Positions 6,627 to 6,816 of a DNA stretch of 6,816 nt are shown one piece after another. Under the pieces are notes generated by a model. That model worked only from the letters and a program-made list of their open reading frames with translations, was not told the DNA's origin and did no database searches. Every line of letters begins with the position of its first letter. The stretch's first letter is position 1. Made by a program: the position numbers and the translations under genes. Source of the stretch: Deltaproteobacteria bacterium. Its GTDB lineage: Bacteria; Myxococcota_A; Polyangia; Polyangiales; Houyiibacteriaceae. The stretch spans positions 1-6,816 of the forward strand of contig QMMB01000178.1 of the NCBI GenBank assembly GCA_003647035.1, given 5' to 3'.

Positions 6627-6632
6627 CCTCCT
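6627..6632 (-). promoter_or_regulatory. Strong ribosome-binding site overlapping the upstream stop codon
   Basis: On the minus strand TAGGAGGACAGGATG joins the two genes. AGGAGG, a full match to the anti-Shine-Dalgarno core, shares its first two bases with the TAG stop of the thiolase-like gene and lies five bases before the DUF35 start. It is the best ribosome-binding site in the window. It implies tight co-expression of the two partners, possibly in equal amounts. Confidence 0.75.
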
Positions 6633-6816
6633 ACCGCCGAAGGATGGCGATGCTGCCATCTCCAAAGTCACCCCAGCCCGTGACGACGCCGAGCTCGGCA
6701 TCTTTCACCTGCCGCTCACCTGCTTCGCCGCGCAACTGGCGTACGGCTTCGACCACATGGGAAATGCCCAGCACGTGCGCTTCCGACAAGAGCCCGCCGT
6801 GGGTGTTCACCGGCAA
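6631..6816 (-). CDS. Thiolase-like lipid-transfer protein / acetyl-CoA acetyltransferase, C-terminal 61 residues (partial at right edge)
   Basis: Only the C-terminal end of this gene lies in the window; the frame is open to the right edge and the true start lies beyond it. The first codon seen is TTG (Leu), not a start. The fragment begins LPVNTHGGLLSEAHVLG, matching the thiolase C-terminal NxxGG ... GHPxG region. It continues EAVRQLRGEAGERQV, frequent in the lipid-transfer (SCP2-thiolase/Ltp) branch, and ends GWGDFGDGSIAILRR. Two His residues are kept (NTHGG and SEAH). The second Cys of classical thiolases (LCxGGG) is replaced: the region reads VVTGWGDFGDG, with no Cys anywhere in the fragment. 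This fits the lipid-transfer branch, whose members include thiolases and retro-aldolases such as Ltp2. Activity cannot be settled without the missing N-terminal Cys region. It is the probable partner of the DUF35 protein encoded next. Confidence 0.85.
   Translation of the reverse strand: MPVNTHGGLLSEAHVLGISHVVEAVRQLRGEAGERQVKDAELGVVTGWGDFGDGSIAILRR

Overview
This is a GC-rich, densely coded bacterial window (roughly 60% GC by eye). It looks like a catabolic gene cluster from an aerobic bacterium. A proteobacterium is plausible, but nothing in the sequence fixes the taxon. I see no tRNA, rRNA, CRISPR array, insertion sequence or transposase. Coding sequence covers nearly everything; the only sizeable gap is a divergent intergenic region at about 1349-1554.

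Left block, minus strand (1-1348). A nitronate monooxygenase / 2-nitropropane dioxygenase-type flavoprotein is followed, with an 8-base start/stop overlap, by an unrecognised gene that runs off the left edge. Middle block, plus strand (1555-5397). A complete three-gene molybdenum hydroxylase operon lies in the order FAD subunit, [2Fe-2S] subunit, molybdopterin subunit (the coxM-coxS-coxL order). A 16-bp palindrome, a good operator candidate, sits 19 bases before the first start codon. Right block, minus strand (5404-6816). Read in its own direction it holds the 3' end of a thiolase-like lipid-transfer protein, a DUF35 zinc-ribbon/OB-fold protein and an enoyl-CoA hydratase with both catalytic glutamates. 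The middle and right blocks converge with a 6-base gap, and both stop codons lie in one 18-base inverted repeat.

How the genes may work together (inference): the molybdenum hydroxylase would oxidise an organic substrate using oxygen from water. The hydratase and the thiolase-like/DUF35 pair would act on CoA thioesters, by hydration and then thiolytic or retro-aldol C-C cleavage. The flavin oxidoreductase may act on a related intermediate. The large subunit lacks the Cys loop of aerobic CO dehydrogenase and the purine-binding Glu of xanthine dehydrogenase, and the FAD subunit lacks the [4Fe-4S] insertion of 4-hydroxybenzoyl-CoA reductase. The substrate therefore cannot be assigned from the best-known members, and this is the most interesting open question here.
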